From positions 1-7,540 of the forward strand of contig VXTA01000025.1 of the NCBI GenBank assembly GCA_009837685.1: 7,540 nt of DNA, read 5' to 3'. This document shows, piece after piece, positions 6,692 to 7,540 of this stretch (the stretch's first letter is position 1; each line of letters opens with the position of its first letter). The translations under genes and the position numbers were made by a program. The DNA is from Chloroflexota bacterium. Lineage in GTDB: Bacteria; Chloroflexota; Dehalococcoidia; Lucifugimonadales; Lucifugimonadaceae. The notes under the pieces are model-generated. The model did no database searches. It saw only the letters and a program-made list of their open reading frames with translations, and had not been told where the DNA came from.

Positions 6692-6719
6692 GTAGGGGCG
6701 TTTCGCGAAACGCCCCTAC
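6692..6719. repeat. 28-bp perfect palindrome, copy 2
   Basis: This element is perfectly self-complementary, centred at 6705/6706 on the CGCG of TTTCGCGAAA, with outer arms GTAGGGGCG and CGCCCCTAC. It differs from the copy at 4877-4904 by one base. It occupies the junction between the HEPN-like gene and the TIR-like gene and supplies the TAG stop codon of the former (6718-6716). It may attenuate or process the - strand transcript. The two copies bracket the TIR, membrane, DUF3800 and small-RNA block. Confidence 0.9.
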
Positions 6720-7540
6720 TTAGCCCAAGGGACCAGTTCGGTATCGCCAGCCATTTGTACAGGTTTGAGGCGACTTGCATACTCACCTTCGTATCCGAAA
6801 GAATGAAGGAGCAAAAGTTCCAAGTACCACAGTCCCAATTGCTTCGCCTCGAAATACGCGTCCATAGAGATTGAATCCAGTTCTTTGTCCGCATGGACCA
6901 ACGAATTCCGGATCTCAACCAGCGTGTGCGGACCGTGCGCCCAATCATGTTCCTTTACGAGCGCAAGTAACGCGTCAAAAGAATCGGGAACGACATTCTC
7001 AATTTCAAGACTCATAAGCATTTCAGCTATGCGTTCCCCCGGTGCGCCTTTTCTGCGACCCTTCGCATCCATCAAGATCGTCATCAGAACTTCAAATGCA
7101 ATCTGGTTCAAGATGATGCTCAAATCTACCGAATCATTTTCATTACTTGAATTGTATAGCCGAACAATTCTACCGATGTGTTCCGGATTCTTGAGATAGA
7201 CTTCCATAAACCCCGCGAATAGTCCGGATATCTCGTGTGACATGGTGATATCCGTCCAAGAACGTTGACGCTTCCAAGCCGAGACGTGGCGTGGGCCCCA
7301 GCTTCGCCAAACTACGTTTCCTTTAGCCTCCATCCCAGAGACATTAGTGGTAGCACAGGCAGAGCCGCACAAAAATGACAAAAACGTGTCTACAGCATTC
7401 AACAAAGATTGAACTTCATCTACTTGAAAACCTCCGCAATCGTTACTGGTTAGCTTTGCTTTGTGCGTAACCCCGAACCCAGCGCTTTCGCCCAACTCCT
7501 CAACCAGTTTTGATCTCTCCTTCACTGGAGTGAGCTCCAA
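6716..7540 (-). CDS. HEPN-motif protein, 5' end outside the window
   Basis: At least 274 residues; the frame is still open at the window edge, so the apparent TTG start at 7540 is not taken as real. The N-terminal visible part (1-100) is not recognised. The rest is strongly helical. EIRNSLVHADKELD (209-222) contains RNSLVH (211-216), the R-polar-x3-H signature of HEPN ribonucleases, followed by YFEAKQLGLWYLELLLLHSFGYEGEYASRL and an end in ELVPWAK. I recall this C-terminal pattern from uncharacterised HEPN-type proteins, some of which take part in abortive phage defence. The RNase role is inferred from the motif only. Codon usage looks more AT-rich than in hsdR (for example around 7080-7160), hinting at separate acquisition. 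The stop codon lies inside the 28-bp palindrome. It probably heads the same - strand transcript as the TIR-like gene. Confidence 0.7.
   Translation of the reverse strand: MELTPVKERSKLVEELGESAGFGVTHKAKLTSNDCGGFQVDEVQSLLNAVDTFLSFLCGSACATTNVSGMEAKGNVVWRSWGPRHVSAWKRQRSWTDITMSHEISGLFAGFMEVYLKNPEHIGRIVRLYNSSNENDSVDLSIILNQIAFEVLMTILMDAKGRRKGAPGERIAEMLMSLEIENVVPDSFDALLALVKEHDWAHGPHTLVEIRNSLVHADKELDSISMDAYFEAKQLGLWYLELLLLHSFGYEGEYASRLKPVQMAGDTELVPWAK

Noticed and set aside
4877..6719. CRISPR-type repeat
   Set aside because: Only two palindrome copies, 1.8 kb apart with genes between, and no regular spacers.
6650..6874. Open frame on the + strand crossing the TIR/HEPN junction
   Set aside because: It is a shadow frame that translates the palindrome and lies antisense to two supported genes, with no ribosome binding site.

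Overview
The window looks like a bacterial chromosome fragment where a metabolic region meets a small defence island. The style (moderate to high G+C, amidohydrolase plus ornithine-cyclodeaminase-type oxidoreductase genes, many GC-rich palindromic intergenic repeats) reminds me of Chloroflexota such as SAR202/Dehalococcoidia-type environmental genomes. That assignment is a weak inference, because no taxonomic marker gene is present.

Left part, + strand (1-1436): the 3' end of a metal-dependent amidohydrolase gene is followed 35 nt later by a complete gene of the ornithine cyclodeaminase/mu-crystallin family. They probably form a catabolic operon. The convergent gap at 1437-1711 holds no gene. 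It holds a cluster of GC-rich inverted repeats, one of which ends in a T-run and can act as terminator for the + strand operon, plus a 12-bp direct repeat pair.

Right part, - strand (7540 down to 1712), in order of transcription: (i) a 5'-truncated protein ending in a HEPN-type RNSLVH motif; (ii) a small TIR-like (DUF1863/ThsB-like) protein with a strong ribosome binding site; (iii) a multi-pass membrane protein of the RipA/SLATT-like type, whose GTG start overlaps the TIR stop by 4 nt; (iv) a DUF3800 protein 12 nt further on; (v) a gap with a compact three-way-junction RNA-like element that is better framed for + strand transcription; (vi) a complete type I restriction subunit HsdR with no hsdM or hsdS in view. 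Four or five defence-type genes in a row mark this as a defence island.

Two almost identical 28-bp palindromes (4877-4904 and 6692-6719) bracket the TIR/membrane/DUF3800/RNA block. That makes the block look like a discrete cassette of about 1.8 kb lying between the HEPN gene and hsdR. The two points most worth attention are the coupled TIR-like sensor plus membrane-effector pair, and the small structured RNA with its own extended -10 promoter and U-tract beside the DUF3800 gene.
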